A DNA stretch of 64,000 bases from CADEED01 sp039931065. Its GTDB lineage: Bacteria > Pseudomonadota > Gammaproteobacteria > Steroidobacterales > Steroidobacteraceae. The translations under genes and the position numbers were made by a program. The stretch is taken from contig JBDTSP010000008.1 of the NCBI GenBank assembly GCA_039931065.1, positions 1-64,000 of the forward strand, written 5' to 3'. This document shows positions 18,059-26,729 of the stretch, in pieces (the stretch's first letter is position 1; each line of letters starts with the position of its first letter). The notes beneath the pieces are model-generated. The model was not told the DNA's origin. It saw only the letters and a list, made by a program, of their open reading frames with translations, and searched no databases.

Positions 18059-18994
18059 TTACGACTTCCTGGTTATCGGCGTGGTGTCATCGGCCTTGAG
18101 ACTTGCCTTGACCTGCGCGGCAACCGGTTGCCGCAGCCCTAAGCTTTCGGCGACCGAAACGAGTTTGTTTGCATAATCCGGATCGGTCGCGTAACCGCCA
18201 CGCTGCAGCGACGTCGCGAACGCGCGGACGTCGCCGCCGGTATTGAGCGCGGCGGAGTAACGCGGGTTATCTCGTAAGAGAGAGACGTAGTCCTTGATGC
18301 CGTCCGACTCCGACCCGTAGGCGCGGAACCGCGCGACTTCATCGTTCGCCACACCCGCGGTGTATTCCTGCGTGGTCGAGCCGACCGAGGCACCCTGCCA
18401 GCTTCCGCCGGCCTTGATGCCGAAGAGATTGTTGCTGTCACCCGCGGCGTCGGCGGGCTTCGACATGCCCCAGCCGGTCTCGAGCGCCGCCTGGGCGATG
18501 ATGGCGCGCGGATCGACCCCGAGCTCGCGGCCCGCGGCCTCGGCCTGCGGCAGGATCGTCTCGATGAATTTCTGTTTCGTTTCGTCGCTGATCGGCAGCG
18601 CCTTCTGCCCACCCGGCACCGCGAGCTCATCGCCGGACCTCATGTTCTCGCCATGGCTCAACTGGCGGATCAGCATGTCGGCGAGCCCGAGCCCCTTTCC
18701 CTGCGACATTTCGATGGAAAGCTGATCGTCCATCATGTCCTGGTACATGTCGGCCTGGTCGCTGCCGAACAGCGGATCGCCGAAGCTCGCCTTGCGCATG
18801 CCATCGAGCATCATCTTGGTGAAGATGCTCTCGAACTGGCGCGCGACTTCGCGCAGCGCCGACGGATCGTCGGCGCGCGCACTCTTGCGCAGCGCCGTGA
18901 AGTGCTTGAAATCGTTGGCATCGACTTTGGAATCCGGGCGCACCGTATTGCGCAGCGGATCGACACCATTTTGTGGGCCTATCGAGATCGCCAT
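18059..18994 (-). CDS. flgJ: Rod-capping peptidoglycan hydrolase FlgJ
   Basis: FlgJ caps the growing rod and cuts a hole in peptidoglycan. The 311-residue protein has the N-terminal rod-binding domain (about residues 35-110, with FESIFTKMMLDGMRKAS and DMLIRQL) and a C-terminal glucosaminidase/muramidase domain (residues 145-295). The catalytic Glu is E172 in AALETGWG, and the NNLFGIKAGGSW motif follows. Both domains are complete, as in enteric FlgJ. It lies between flgI and flgK. Confidence 0.96.
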   Translation of the reverse strand: MAISIGPQNGVDPLRNTVRPDSKVDANDFKHFTALRKSARADDPSALREVARQFESIFTKMMLDGMRKASFGDPLFGSDQADMYQDMMDDQLSIEMSQGKGLGLADMLIRQLSHGENMRSGDELAVPGGQKALPISDETKQKFIETILPQAEAAGRELGVDPRAIIAQAALETGWGMSKPADAAGDSNNLFGIKAGGSWQGASVGSTTQEYTAGVANDEVARFRAYGSESDGIKDYVSLLRDNPRYSAALNTGGDVRAFATSLQRGGYATDPDYANKLVSVAESLGLRQPVAAQVKASLKADDTTPITRKS

Positions 18995-19004
18995 CCTGGG
19001 TGGC

Positions 19005-20153
19005 CTAGATGACGATGAGTTCGGCGCGCAACGCGCCGGACTCCTTGAGTGCTTCGAGAATCGCGACCAGGTCGCCGGGAGCGGCGCCCACCTGGTTCAC
19101 GGCTTTGACGATGTCGTTGAGATCGACACCGGCATCGAATACGAACATGCGTGCTTCAGGCTGCTGGACCGAGATCCCGCTCTGCGGCACGACCACGGTC
19201 TGACCCTGGGCAAGCTCATTGGGCTGGCTCACCTGGGCACGCTCGGTGATGGTCACCGTGAGCGAGCCATGCGACACGGCCGCAGGCATCACCCGCACGT
19301 GCGAGCCAATGACCACGGTGCCGGTGCGCGAATTGATGATCACCCGCGCGGGTGCATCCCCCGGCTCGATCTCGATGGCCTCGAGGGTGGCGAGATAGGC
19401 GGTGCGCTGGTTGGAATCCGCGGGCGCCGCCACCTTGACCGACACGCTGTCGACCGACTGCGCGGTGCCTTCGCCCAACAACTTGTTGATGCCCTCGGTG
19501 AGACGCGCCGAGGTGGTGAAATCGGGACTGTGAAGATTGAGGATCACGAACGGCTCGGCCGTGAATCCGTTCGGCACCGCGCGCTCGACGATGGCGCCAT
19601 TCGGAATGCGGCCGGCCGAGGGCACATTGACGACGATGCGCGATCCGTCCTGCCCGGAAACACCGAAGCCCGACACCACCAGGTTGCCCTGGGCGATGGC
19701 GTACACCTCGCCGTCGACGCCGCGCATCGGCGTCATGATCAAACTACCGCCGCGCAACGACTTGGCGTTGCCGATGGAAGACACCGTAATGTCGATCTGC
19801 TGGCCCGGCTTGGAGAAGGCTGGCAGATCCGCGTGTACGGTCACGGCCGCGACGTTTTTCAACTGCGGATTCGCATTCGCCGGAATGGTGACGCCGAAGC
19901 GCACCAGCATGTTCTTGATGCTCTGGATGGTGAACGGCGCCTGGCTGGTCTGGTCGCCGGTGCCGTCGAGACCGACCACGAGTCCGTAACCCATGAGCTG
20001 GTTGGGACGCACGCCCTGCACCGAGGCCAGGTCCTTGACGCGTTCGGCCTGCGCGGTAGCAGCCATCAACAGCAGCAATGCCGCCAGGATGGCGGCGCCC
20101 AGGTTGAGCTGCTCGAAGGCGGGAATACGGAGGCGTCGTCGCATGAGTTCCAT
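19005..20153 (-). CDS. flgI: Flagellar P-ring protein FlgI
   Basis: FlgI forms the periplasmic P-ring bushing around the rod, with FlgA as chaperone. The 382-residue precursor has a signal peptide (hydrophobic run AAILAALLLLMAATAQA, cleavage about residue 36) preceded by a longer than usual basic N-terminus. A second ATG three codons in is an alternative start. Mature motifs include VQGVRPNQLMGYGLVVGLDGTGDQ and PNQLAQ-like segments. It is separated from flgH by 5 bases. Confidence 0.97.
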   Translation of the reverse strand: MELMRRRLRIPAFEQLNLGAAILAALLLLMAATAQAERVKDLASVQGVRPNQLMGYGLVVGLDGTGDQTSQAPFTIQSIKNMLVRFGVTIPANANPQLKNVAAVTVHADLPAFSKPGQQIDITVSSIGNAKSLRGGSLIMTPMRGVDGEVYAIAQGNLVVSGFGVSGQDGSRIVVNVPSAGRIPNGAIVERAVPNGFTAEPFVILNLHSPDFTTSARLTEGINKLLGEGTAQSVDSVSVKVAAPADSNQRTAYLATLEAIEIEPGDAPARVIINSRTGTVVIGSHVRVMPAAVSHGSLTVTITERAQVSQPNELAQGQTVVVPQSGISVQQPEARMFVFDAGVDLNDIVKAVNQVGAAPGDLVAILEALKESGALRAELIVI

Positions 20154-20158
20154 CCTGT

Positions 20159-20854
20159 TCAGAACGGCGTCTTCGGTGAGGTGAAGAAGCGGTACAGCCA
20201 GCCAGGCTTGGTGGCGTTGGCCACGGTGCCCTGCCCGCCATAAGAGATGTAGGCGTCGGCGACGCGGTACGAAATCACTGTGTTGTCCGGAGCGATGTCG
20301 CTCGGACGCACGATGCCTTGCAGCCGTACGTATTCACGGCCCGAATTGATGGCGATGAATTTCTGGCCACGCACCAGCAGATTGCCGTTGGAGAAGCGCT
20401 TCGCCACCGTGACGGTGATGAAGCCATCGAGTTTGTTGCTCTGTGCCGCGGCGCCGTTGCCCGCGAACTGCGATTCGTTGCCGATCGAGCCTTCGAGGAT
20501 CGGTACGCCGTTCATCGTGATCGGCCGGCCCGCGATCGTGGGCCCTGTGAGTTCGGCGGACGTGGACTTGGTCGCGCTGGTGGTGGCCTTCTTCTCGGCC
20601 TCGGTGTTTTCCGCGAGCCTCACTGTGAGCGTGTCGCCCACGTTGCGGGCGGTCACATTGTTCCACAACGAAACATCCGTGCCCTGGGCGTAGATCGCAC
20701 CCGGTTGTGCTTTCGGCGCGTCCTCGCCGACTTCCGGCCAGGTGGGTTCGAAATCGCGCCCGCCGTCTTCCTGCAGCACCGCGCAGCCCGACAGCAGCAG
20801 CGCGACAGCGACCGAGAGTGCCAGCAAGGTTTCGCGAACCAGGGAGTCTTTCAT
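20159..20854 (-). CDS. flgH: Flagellar L-ring lipoprotein FlgH
   Basis: FlgH builds the outer-membrane L-ring. The 231-residue precursor carries a lipoprotein signal with lipobox LLSGC (Cys at about residue 24). Typical mature motifs follow: GDTLTVRLAENTEAEKKATT, LVRGQKFIAINSGREYVRLQ and VRPSDIAPDNTVISYRVADA. It sits between flgG and flgI in canonical order. Confidence 0.97.
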   Translation of the reverse strand: MKDSLVRETLLALSVAVALLLSGCAVLQEDGGRDFEPTWPEVGEDAPKAQPGAIYAQGTDVSLWNNVTARNVGDTLTVRLAENTEAEKKATTSATKSTSAELTGPTIAGRPITMNGVPILEGSIGNESQFAGNGAAAQSNKLDGFITVTVAKRFSNGNLLVRGQKFIAINSGREYVRLQGIVRPSDIAPDNTVISYRVADAYISYGGQGTVANATKPGWLYRFFTSPKTPF

Positions 20855-20874
20855 AGGTAGTTAGTGCGCGGCGC

Positions 20875-21660
20875 TTACAGCTGGTTGTTGACGTATTCGA
20901 GCATCTGGTCGGTGGTCGAGATGGCCTTGGAGTTCATTTCGTAGGCGCGCTGCGTCTCGATCATGTTCACCAGTTCTTCGACCACGTTGACGTTCGAGGA
21001 TTCGAAGAACCCCTGCAGGGTCGTGCCCAGACCGTTCTGTCCGGCAGTACCGGTCTGCGCGGCGCCGCTCGCGACCGACTCGGCCAGCAGGTTCTGGCCC
21101 AGCGGCTCGAGACCGGCGGGGTTGATGAAATCCGTGAGCTGCAGCTGACCCACCTGCACCGGTGTGTCCTGGCCGCCGACGCGTGCGCTGACGATGCCGT
21201 CGCGTCCGATCGTGACCGAAGCCGTGCCATCGGGAATCGAAATGCCCGGCTGCAGAACGTAACCGCTCGAGGTCACCATCTGACCCTGCGAGTTCAACTG
21301 GAAGTTGCCGTCGCGGGTGTAAGCGGTGCTGCCATCGGGCATCTGGATCTGGAAGAAGCCGCGGCCTTCGATGGCCACGTCAAATGCGTTGTCGGTCTGC
21401 GAGAAACCGCCTTGCGTGTAGATCTTTTCCGTCGCGACGACGCGCACGCCCGTTCCGAGGTGCAGGCCGGTCGGCGCCTGGGTGTCCTGCGAAGTGGAAC
21501 CGCCGACCTGGCGCAGGTTCTGGTAGAGCAAGTCCTCGAACACGGCGCGGCCTTTCTTGAAGCCGGCGGTGCTGACGTTGGCGAGGTTGTTGGACGTGAC
21601 CGCGAGGCGCGTCTGCTGCGCATCGAGTCCGGTCTTGGCTGCCCATAATGCTGGATTCAT
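20875..21660 (-). CDS. flgG: Distal rod protein FlgG
   Basis: FlgG makes the distal rod. The 261-residue protein is of standard length and highly conserved. The N-terminus has LWAAKTGLDAQQTRLAVTSN, then NLANVSTAGFKKGRAVFEDL, and the C-terminus has SNVNVVEELVNMIETQRAYE and TTDQMLEYVNNQL. It follows flgF by 24 bases with its own ribosome site (GGAG). Confidence 0.98.
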   Translation of the reverse strand: MNPALWAAKTGLDAQQTRLAVTSNNLANVSTAGFKKGRAVFEDLLYQNLRQVGGSTSQDTQAPTGLHLGTGVRVVATEKIYTQGGFSQTDNAFDVAIEGRGFFQIQMPDGSTAYTRDGNFQLNSQGQMVTSSGYVLQPGISIPDGTASVTIGRDGIVSARVGGQDTPVQVGQLQLTDFINPAGLEPLGQNLLAESVASGAAQTGTAGQNGLGTTLQGFFESSNVNVVEELVNMIETQRAYEMNSKAISTTDQMLEYVNNQL

Positions 21661-21684
21661 GTTCGACTCCTAATAACCTTGAGC

Positions 21685-22425
21685 TCAGCCCATCCGCATG
21701 AGCTGTTGTGCGGCCGTGGCGTTTTCTTCCGCGGTGCGGATGGCCTTGACCTGCATTTCGAAATGACGCGCGAGCTCGATCATGTTGACCATCGCTTCGG
21801 CCGCGTTGACGTTGCTCGACTCGAGTACACCCGATCCGACCTGCACCGCCGCGTCGGCCGGCGGATTGCTGCCGTCTTTCATGCGGAACAGCCCGTCATC
21901 GCTGCGATCGATCTGATCGTTGGGCGGGTTGACGAGTTTGAGGCGCCCGATGGTCGAGGTGGTCTGGGGCGACTGGCCCTGCGCGACGATCGAGATCGAT
22001 CCGTCGCCGGCAACAAAGATGGATGAATACGGCGGAATCACCAGTGGGCCGCCATCGCCGAGCACCGGATGACCGGCGCCGGTGGTCAACTGACCGGTGG
22101 CATCGACCTGCAGATCGCCGGCGCGTGTGTACGCTTCCTTGCCATCGGCGCCCTGCACCGCAATCCAGCCCGGCCCGTTCACCGCGACATCGAGGTCACG
22201 GCCGGTGGACAACATCGCACCCTGCTTGTGGTCCCAGCCGGTGCTGGCGCTCTGCGTGTAGACACGCGAGGCGTAACCCGAGCCATCGACCGCACGGCTC
22301 TGGAACGCGGCCATGTCGGCGCGGAAACCCGTCGTGCTCGCATTGGCGAGGTTGTGGTTGTTGACGGCCTGGGCACGAAGCGTTTCCTTCGCACCCGACA
22401 TCGCGACGTAGAGCATGCGGTCCAT
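21685..22425 (-). CDS. flgF: Proximal rod protein FlgF
   Basis: FlgF is a proximal rod subunit of the flagellar basal-body rod family. The 246-residue protein starts MDRMLYVAMSGAKETLRAQA with the rod motif NNHNLANASTTGFRADMAAF, and ends with the C-terminal rod helix SNVNAAEAMVNMIELARHFE. The family signature YVAMSGA identifies it as FlgF rather than FlgG. Order flgE-flgF-flgG is normal. Confidence 0.97.
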   Translation of the reverse strand: MDRMLYVAMSGAKETLRAQAVNNHNLANASTTGFRADMAAFQSRAVDGSGYASRVYTQSASTGWDHKQGAMLSTGRDLDVAVNGPGWIAVQGADGKEAYTRAGDLQVDATGQLTTGAGHPVLGDGGPLVIPPYSSIFVAGDGSISIVAQGQSPQTTSTIGRLKLVNPPNDQIDRSDDGLFRMKDGSNPPADAAVQVGSGVLESSNVNAAEAMVNMIELARHFEMQVKAIRTAEENATAAQQLMRMG

Positions 22426-22450
22426 GGTTGTTGCCTAGCTACCTTTATCC

Positions 22451-23683
22451 TCAGCGGATATTGATGATCGACTGGGTCACCTGGTCGGCCGTGGAGATCA
22501 TCTGCGCGTTCGCCTGGAAGTTGCGTTGCGCGGTGATCATCTTCACGAGCTCTTCGGTGATGTCGACGTTGGAGGCTTCGAGCGCGCCCGACTGCACCAG
22601 GCCGAAGCCCGAGTTGCCGGCCTGGCCGCGTAACGCCTGGCCGGACGCAAACGTCTCGGCCCACTGCGTGTTGCCGAGCTGCTGCAGGCCCTGCACGTTT
22701 GAGAAGTTGGCGATGGCGATCTGGCCCAGCGCCTGCGAACGGCCGTTGGTGAAGCGCGCCTGCACGATGCCGGTCTCGTTGATGTCGATGCCGATGAGGC
22801 GGCCGGTGGTGAAGCCGTCCTGCGTGACCGAGTTGACCGCGAAGTTCGCACCGAACTGCGTCGTGCGGGACAAATCCATCGTCACGTTCATGTCCGCGGC
22901 GCCGGTGGCCGGCGTGTACGGCGGGAACACGGCCAGGCCACCCGCGGGTGCGGTCAGCAAGCCGGTGTTCGTGTACTGAAGTGTGATCGACGCGCCGGGC
23001 ACGCCACCGTCAACAGCTGTGCCGTCGATGTAGAGGCGCGTGTTCCATTCGTTCGGGTTGGCCGTCTTGGTGAAATATTGCGTGCCGGTGTGAGCGGCGC
23101 CGAGCGAGTCGAACAAGGTGAGCGAGGTCGCCTGGTTGAAAGTGCTCGGGTCGTTCGGATCGAAGGGCGTGATCGCGGGGGGCACGGCGTTCGCCGGCAG
23201 GTTGAGCACGTACTCCACTTCGGCGGTCGCCTGCGGAGCGGCGTCGGTGGTCTGCAGACGCAGGTCGGACAAACCACCGGTGTTGAAACCGCCGGCGCCG
23301 AGTGGCGGATAGACCTGCAAGCGCTGCTGCGCGGCGTTGACGACATAGCCGTTGCGATCGGCCTGGAAGGCGCCGGCGCGGGAATAAGATAACGCACCCG
23401 AATCCGAGAGCACGAACAGGCCCTGGCCCGAGATCGCGAGGTCGAGGTTCGACTCGGTGAACTCGATGTTGCCCTGGGCGAACTGCTGCGCGACGTTGGA
23501 AACGCGCACACCGTTACCGCTCGAGTTGGACGAGACACCCTGCAGCGACACCGCGAACAGGTCGGCAAATTCTGCGCGCGAACCCTTGAAACCGTTGGTG
23601 GCGGTGTTGGCCACGTTGTTGGCGGTGACGTTGAGGTCCGACTGGGCGGCGTTCAGGCCCGAGAGGGCAATACGAAATGGCAT
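22451..23683 (-). CDS. flgE: Flagellar hook protein FlgE
   Basis: FlgE polymerises into the universal-joint hook. The 410-residue protein has the N-terminal motif LSGLNAAQSDLNVTANNVAN and the C-terminal helix ASNVDITEELVKMITAQRNF ending in QVTQSIINIR. Length matches the hooks of many gammaproteobacteria. The middle domains are variable. It follows flgD by 41 bases and precedes flgF by 25. Confidence 0.97.
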   Translation of the reverse strand: MPFRIALSGLNAAQSDLNVTANNVANTATNGFKGSRAEFADLFAVSLQGVSSNSSGNGVRVSNVAQQFAQGNIEFTESNLDLAISGQGLFVLSDSGALSYSRAGAFQADRNGYVVNAAQQRLQVYPPLGAGGFNTGGLSDLRLQTTDAAPQATAEVEYVLNLPANAVPPAITPFDPNDPSTFNQATSLTLFDSLGAAHTGTQYFTKTANPNEWNTRLYIDGTAVDGGVPGASITLQYTNTGLLTAPAGGLAVFPPYTPATGAADMNVTMDLSRTTQFGANFAVNSVTQDGFTTGRLIGIDINETGIVQARFTNGRSQALGQIAIANFSNVQGLQQLGNTQWAETFASGQALRGQAGNSGFGLVQSGALEASNVDITEELVKMITAQRNFQANAQMISTADQVTQSIINIR

Positions 23684-23724
23684 GGGTAGATCTCCTTACA
23701 AAACTTGTATTTCGGCAATTCGGT

Positions 23725-24435
23725 TCAGAGGACGCGTTCGACGTCGCTCATCGGAATTTCTCCGAGCGTGTCGGTGTCGAGCAGCAACGCCCCGGTGGCC
23801 GGATCGAGCGCGACGCTCGAAACGCCGGCGGCGATGCTGGTCTTGAGTGATTCGTTCTTGCCCGCGACGTTGGCGAGGATCTCGATCTTGTAGGCGCCGC
23901 CCTTGACCGCGGTGCCCGCGTCATTGGTGCCGTTCCACACGAAGCCGCGCATGCCGGCGGCGGTGTTCAGCGCCTCGGTCTTGATGGTCGCGCCGCTGCC
24001 GTCCTTGACGATGAGCTGCAGCGCGGACGTTCCGGCGGGCACCTTTATCGCGCCGGCGATGCCGACACGGTCGTCGCTCGCCTCCGGAAGATAGACCTGG
24101 CTGCCTTCGGCGACGACGGTGCGGCCGATCATGGCGGCGCCATCGAGCACCTGGTTGCCACGCAGCGAAGCGGTCAGGCTCGCGATCGACGTGTTCATCT
24201 CCTTGAGACCCGATACCGAGCTGAACTGCGCGAGCTGGCCCACGTATTGCGACGGGTCGAGCGGCTTGAATGGATCCTGGTTCTTGAGCTGCGTGATCAT
24301 CAACTGCAGGAAATCGTCCTGGCCGAGTTCGGTCTTCTTCGCGTTCGCCGCGTTGGCGGCTTGCGCGTTTGCGAGGTCTTCGCCGCTGCGTTGCCGCACC
24401 ATGGCGGCGTTGACGATGTCCATGTCGATTGCCAT
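23725..24435 (-). CDS. flgD: Hook-capping scaffold protein FlgD
   Basis: FlgD is the scaffold at the hook tip needed for FlgE assembly. The 236-residue protein has the diagnostic N-terminal block DDFLQLMITQLKNQDPFKPL then YVGQLAQFSSVSGLKEMN. FlgD tudor/Ig-like domains follow (about residues 85-225, with GFVWNGTNDAGTAVKGGAY). It sits between flgC and flgE. Length is normal. Confidence 0.97.
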   Translation of the reverse strand: MAIDMDIVNAAMVRQRSGEDLANAQAANAANAKKTELGQDDFLQLMITQLKNQDPFKPLDPSQYVGQLAQFSSVSGLKEMNTSIASLTASLRGNQVLDGAAMIGRTVVAEGSQVYLPEASDDRVGIAGAIKVPAGTSALQLIVKDGSGATIKTEALNTAAGMRGFVWNGTNDAGTAVKGGAYKIEILANVAGKNESLKTSIAAGVSSVALDPATGALLLDTDTLGEIPMSDVERVL

Positions 24436-24447
24436 GCGAGTCTCCTA

Positions 24448-24876
24448 TCAACCTTGGCCGAGCCGCAGAGTCGCCAGCAGCAACTCTTTGGACGTGTTCA
24501 TGACTTCGACGTTGTTCTGGTACGAACGCGAGGCGGAGATCATGTTGACCATCTCCTCCACCACGTTGACCGCGGGCGCGTAAACGAAGCCCTTGGCATC
24601 GGCGAGCGGATTACCCGGTTCGTACCGGGCGTTCGCGGGCGCGGTCGATTCATAGATGCCGCGCACCTTGACTGCGGGCCCGCTCTGTCCTTCAACGCCA
24701 TGCGATGCGAGCGAGGCTTTCACCGCTTCGAATATCGGGTGGCGCGCCTTGTAGACGCCAGCCGGTGTGCTGCTGACGCTGTCCGCGTTCGCCAGGTTGC
24801 TGGCGGTGGTGTTGAGCCGCACGGATTGCGCGGCCATGCCTGAGCCGGCGATTTCGAATGCTTTGAAAGATGACAT
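24448..24876 (-). CDS. flgC: Proximal rod protein FlgC
   Basis: FlgC is a proximal rod subunit. The 142-residue protein has the N-terminal motif EIAGSGMAAQSVRLNTTASN then LANADSVSSTPAGVYKA, and the C-terminal NVVEEMVNMISASRSYQNNV. Standard length. It is 13 bases downstream of flgB in the same operon. Confidence 0.97.
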   Translation of the reverse strand: MSSFKAFEIAGSGMAAQSVRLNTTASNLANADSVSSTPAGVYKARHPIFEAVKASLASHGVEGQSGPAVKVRGIYESTAPANARYEPGNPLADAKGFVYAPAVNVVEEMVNMISASRSYQNNVEVMNTSKELLLATLRLGQG

Positions 24877-24889
24877 TGCTGGTTATTCC

Positions 24890-25300
24890 TCAACTGCCGA
24901 GGATGGCAGTCAGCAGACCGCGGAATTTGGAGTTGAGGAACGTGAGCGTCGCCTGGTAACGCACGGCGTTTTCGGCGAAGGCCGCCTGCTCGATCTGCGC
25001 ATCGACGGTGTTGCCGTCTAGGGCCGGCGCGAGCGGCGTGCGGTATTTGAGATCCGGATTCGTGGCCGCGTCGGCCGAGGTCGCCGAGCCGATGTGGCCT
25101 GACTGGGTGGTCGACAGGCTGACGCCGTTGGTCGCGCCGCCCGAGGCGCGTGCCATGGCCTGGCGGAAATCGATGTCACGCGCCTGATAACCCGGCGTAT
25201 CCGCATTGGCGAGATTGTTGGCGATCAATTCGCCGCGTTTCGCCCGCACGTCGAGTGCCGCTGCGTGTACGCCTACGTATTGATCGATGTTCATGGGCAT
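24890..25300 (-). CDS. flgB: Proximal rod protein FlgB
   Basis: FlgB is the first proximal rod subunit, next to FliE. I start it at the ATG at 25300 (136 residues), which has a GGAG ribosome site 7 bases upstream and fits the usual 135-140 residues. The frame is open to 25549, but that extension crosses the sigma-54 promoter and has no family similarity. Motifs are ALDVRAKRGELIANNLANAD then TPGYQARDIDFRQAM, and a C-terminal FAENAVRYQATLTFLNSKF. It heads the flgBCDEFGHIJKL operon. Confidence 0.95.
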   Translation of the reverse strand: MPMNIDQYVGVHAAALDVRAKRGELIANNLANADTPGYQARDIDFRQAMARASGGATNGVSLSTTQSGHIGSATSADAATNPDLKYRTPLAPALDGNTVDAQIEQAAFAENAVRYQATLTFLNSKFRGLLTAILGS

Positions 25301-25347
25301 GTGACTTCTCCTCGCGTCGACTATCCGTCGGGCACACAGGGAGCAAA

Positions 25348-25362
25348 GCAAGTCACGTGCCA
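25348..25362 (-). promoter_or_regulatory. Sigma-54 promoter of the flgB operon
   Basis: On the minus strand TGGCAC, GTGAC, TTGC is an exact match to the TGGCAC-N5-TTGC core. Transcription would start near 25336, leaving a leader of about 36 bases before flgB. It is the partner of the divergent site at 25544. Confidence 0.88.
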
Positions 25363-25543
25363 CGGAGCCACTGAGGCGTCCGCAGGGCGGGTCGGGAGGT
25401 TTGGGCCTTCGAAGTTGTGATGCGCCGCGCGCGGTGGAGGCGGCACATTGCCGCCCGGCGGCGAGCTTCTGCAGGCGCGGAGATGACCCGCGTCGTAAAG
25501 ACGTAACGGCCGGCCGCAATTTATCTTGAGCCGGCACCCTCCG

Positions 25544-25558
25544 TGGCACGTCGATTGC
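25544..25558 (+). promoter_or_regulatory. Sigma-54 promoter of flgA
   Basis: TGGCAC, GTCGA, TTGC is an exact core match on the plus strand. The GC element predicts a start site at about 25569-25571, which coincides with the flgA ATG at 25571. The transcript would therefore be leaderless or nearly so. Confidence 0.85.
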
Positions 25559-25570
25559 TAACTACAAGCC

Positions 25571-26287
25571 ATGTCAGTCAATACATTGACCCTTTCCTGC
25601 GGTGGCGCACTCCTGTGGCTGTGGGCCGCGAGCGCGATGGGGCTCCCCGATGACGGCATGCAACCGTTGGCCACAGTACGACGCGTGGCCGAATCGGCCC
25701 TGCGACGCGAGCTCGATCCGGCCCTGACGGGCGTGACCTTGAGCGCCATGGAACTCGATGCGCGACTGCGGGTTCCGGCCTGCCCCACGACGCTCGACAC
25801 CAGCACGACGTTGCCGCGCGGCAACCAGACGCGGGTAATCGTGCGTGTTTCCTGCAAGGCGCCCGCGAACTGGAACATCAACGTGCCGGTCGACATCCGC
25901 CGTGAAACCAGCGTCCTGGTGCTGCGGCGTGCGATGGCGCGCGGCGAAAGCATCGGCGCGGCCGACGTGAACGTTCAGAACCGCACCCTCGCGGGCCTTG
26001 CCTCACCGTACTTTTCGAAGGTTTCCGAACTCGAGGGCCGGGTGACACGGCGGCCGCTGCCCGAAGGCACCGCCATCACCGCCGAGGCCATGAACGCCGC
26101 ACTCCTTATACATAGAGGCCAGAGCGTCACTTTGACCTCCGGCGTCGGGGGCATCGAAGTGCAGGCCCCCGGCCTCGCCATGGCCGATGCCGCGGCGAAT
26201 CAGCGGGTGCGCGTGCAGAACCTCAACTCGCTCAAGATTGTGGAGGGCGTGGCCGACACCGAAGGTGTGGTGCGGGTAGGCCGATGA
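25571..26287 (+). CDS. flgA: Flagellar P-ring assembly chaperone FlgA
   Basis: FlgA is the periplasmic chaperone for P-ring assembly by FlgI. The 238-residue precursor begins with a hydrophobic signal peptide (LSCGGALLWLWAASAMG). It ends in the SAF-type FlgA domain from about residue 115, with VLRRAMARGESIGAADVNVQ, LEGRVTRRPLPEGTAIT and a final RVQNLNSLKIVEGVADTEGV. It is transcribed away from flgB from its own sigma-54 site. No ribosome-binding site can exist if the predicted start site is right, which is unusual. A downstream start would lose the signal peptide, so I keep the ATG at 25571. Confidence 0.94.
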   Translation: MSVNTLTLSCGGALLWLWAASAMGLPDDGMQPLATVRRVAESALRRELDPALTGVTLSAMELDARLRVPACPTTLDTSTTLPRGNQTRVIVRVSCKAPANWNINVPVDIRRETSVLVLRRAMARGESIGAADVNVQNRTLAGLASPYFSKVSELEGRVTRRPLPEGTAITAEAMNAALLIHRGQSVTLTSGVGGIEVQAPGLAMADAAANQRVRVQNLNSLKIVEGVADTEGVVRVGR

Positions 26288-26328
26288 GCCAGGCGGCGGC
26301 GAAAGCGCCAATTTTTCGTCATGCCACC

Positions 26329-26355
26329 TAAAGTTTCCGCTCCAGGAGCCGTTAA
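26329..26355 (+). promoter_or_regulatory. Sigma-28 (FliA) promoter of flgMN
   Basis: TAAAGTTT (exact), an 11-base spacer and GCCGTTAA (7 of 8) match the FliA consensus. Transcription would begin near 26362, giving a 23-base leader with GGAG 7 bases before the flgM ATG. The site implies FlgM feedback on its own sigma factor. Confidence 0.9.
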
Positions 26356-26384
26356 TTGGCTCGTAGACACCTTGGAGAGCGACG

Positions 26385-26711
26385 ATGGCGAACAAGATCA
26401 GCGGAATCGATGGACGTCCAGTGCAGGTCGGAGGCGGAGCCCCCGTCTCACGCGCACGCGACGCCACGTCGGAAGGCCGCAAAGCCGAAACCAGCGGAGC
26501 GGCTTCCAATATCGATGTCTCCGACACCGCCCGCACCCTGGCCGCCCTGGAGAACCACATTTCCTCGCTGCCGGTGGTGAATGAAACCCGCGTCGACGCC
26601 GTGCGTCGCGCAATGGACGAAGGCCGTTATCACGTCGATCCGCAGCGTGTTGCCGACAAGATGCTGCGCTTCGAAGTCGATCTGCTGGCCACGATTCCTG
26701 CCCAGAAGTAA
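26385..26711 (+). CDS. flgM: Anti-sigma-28 factor FlgM
   Basis: FlgM binds FliA and holds late flagellar genes off until it is exported through the finished hook. The 108-residue protein has the disordered export-competent first half (ANKISGIDGRPVQVGGGAPV). The second half is the helical sigma-binding part (VNETRVDAVRRAMDEGRYHV then DPQRVADKMLRFEVDL). Position between flgA and flgN and the FliA-type promoter agree. Confidence 0.95.
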   Translation: MANKISGIDGRPVQVGGGAPVSRARDATSEGRKAETSGAASNIDVSDTARTLAALENHISSLPVVNETRVDAVRRAMDEGRYHVDPQRVADKMLRFEVDLLATIPAQK

Positions 26712-26729
26712 CCACGGGGTCTATTCGAA

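Noticed and set aside
25301..25549. Longer FlgB start
   Set aside because: It crosses the exact sigma-54 promoter, lacks homology, and the 25300 ATG has a good ribosome site.
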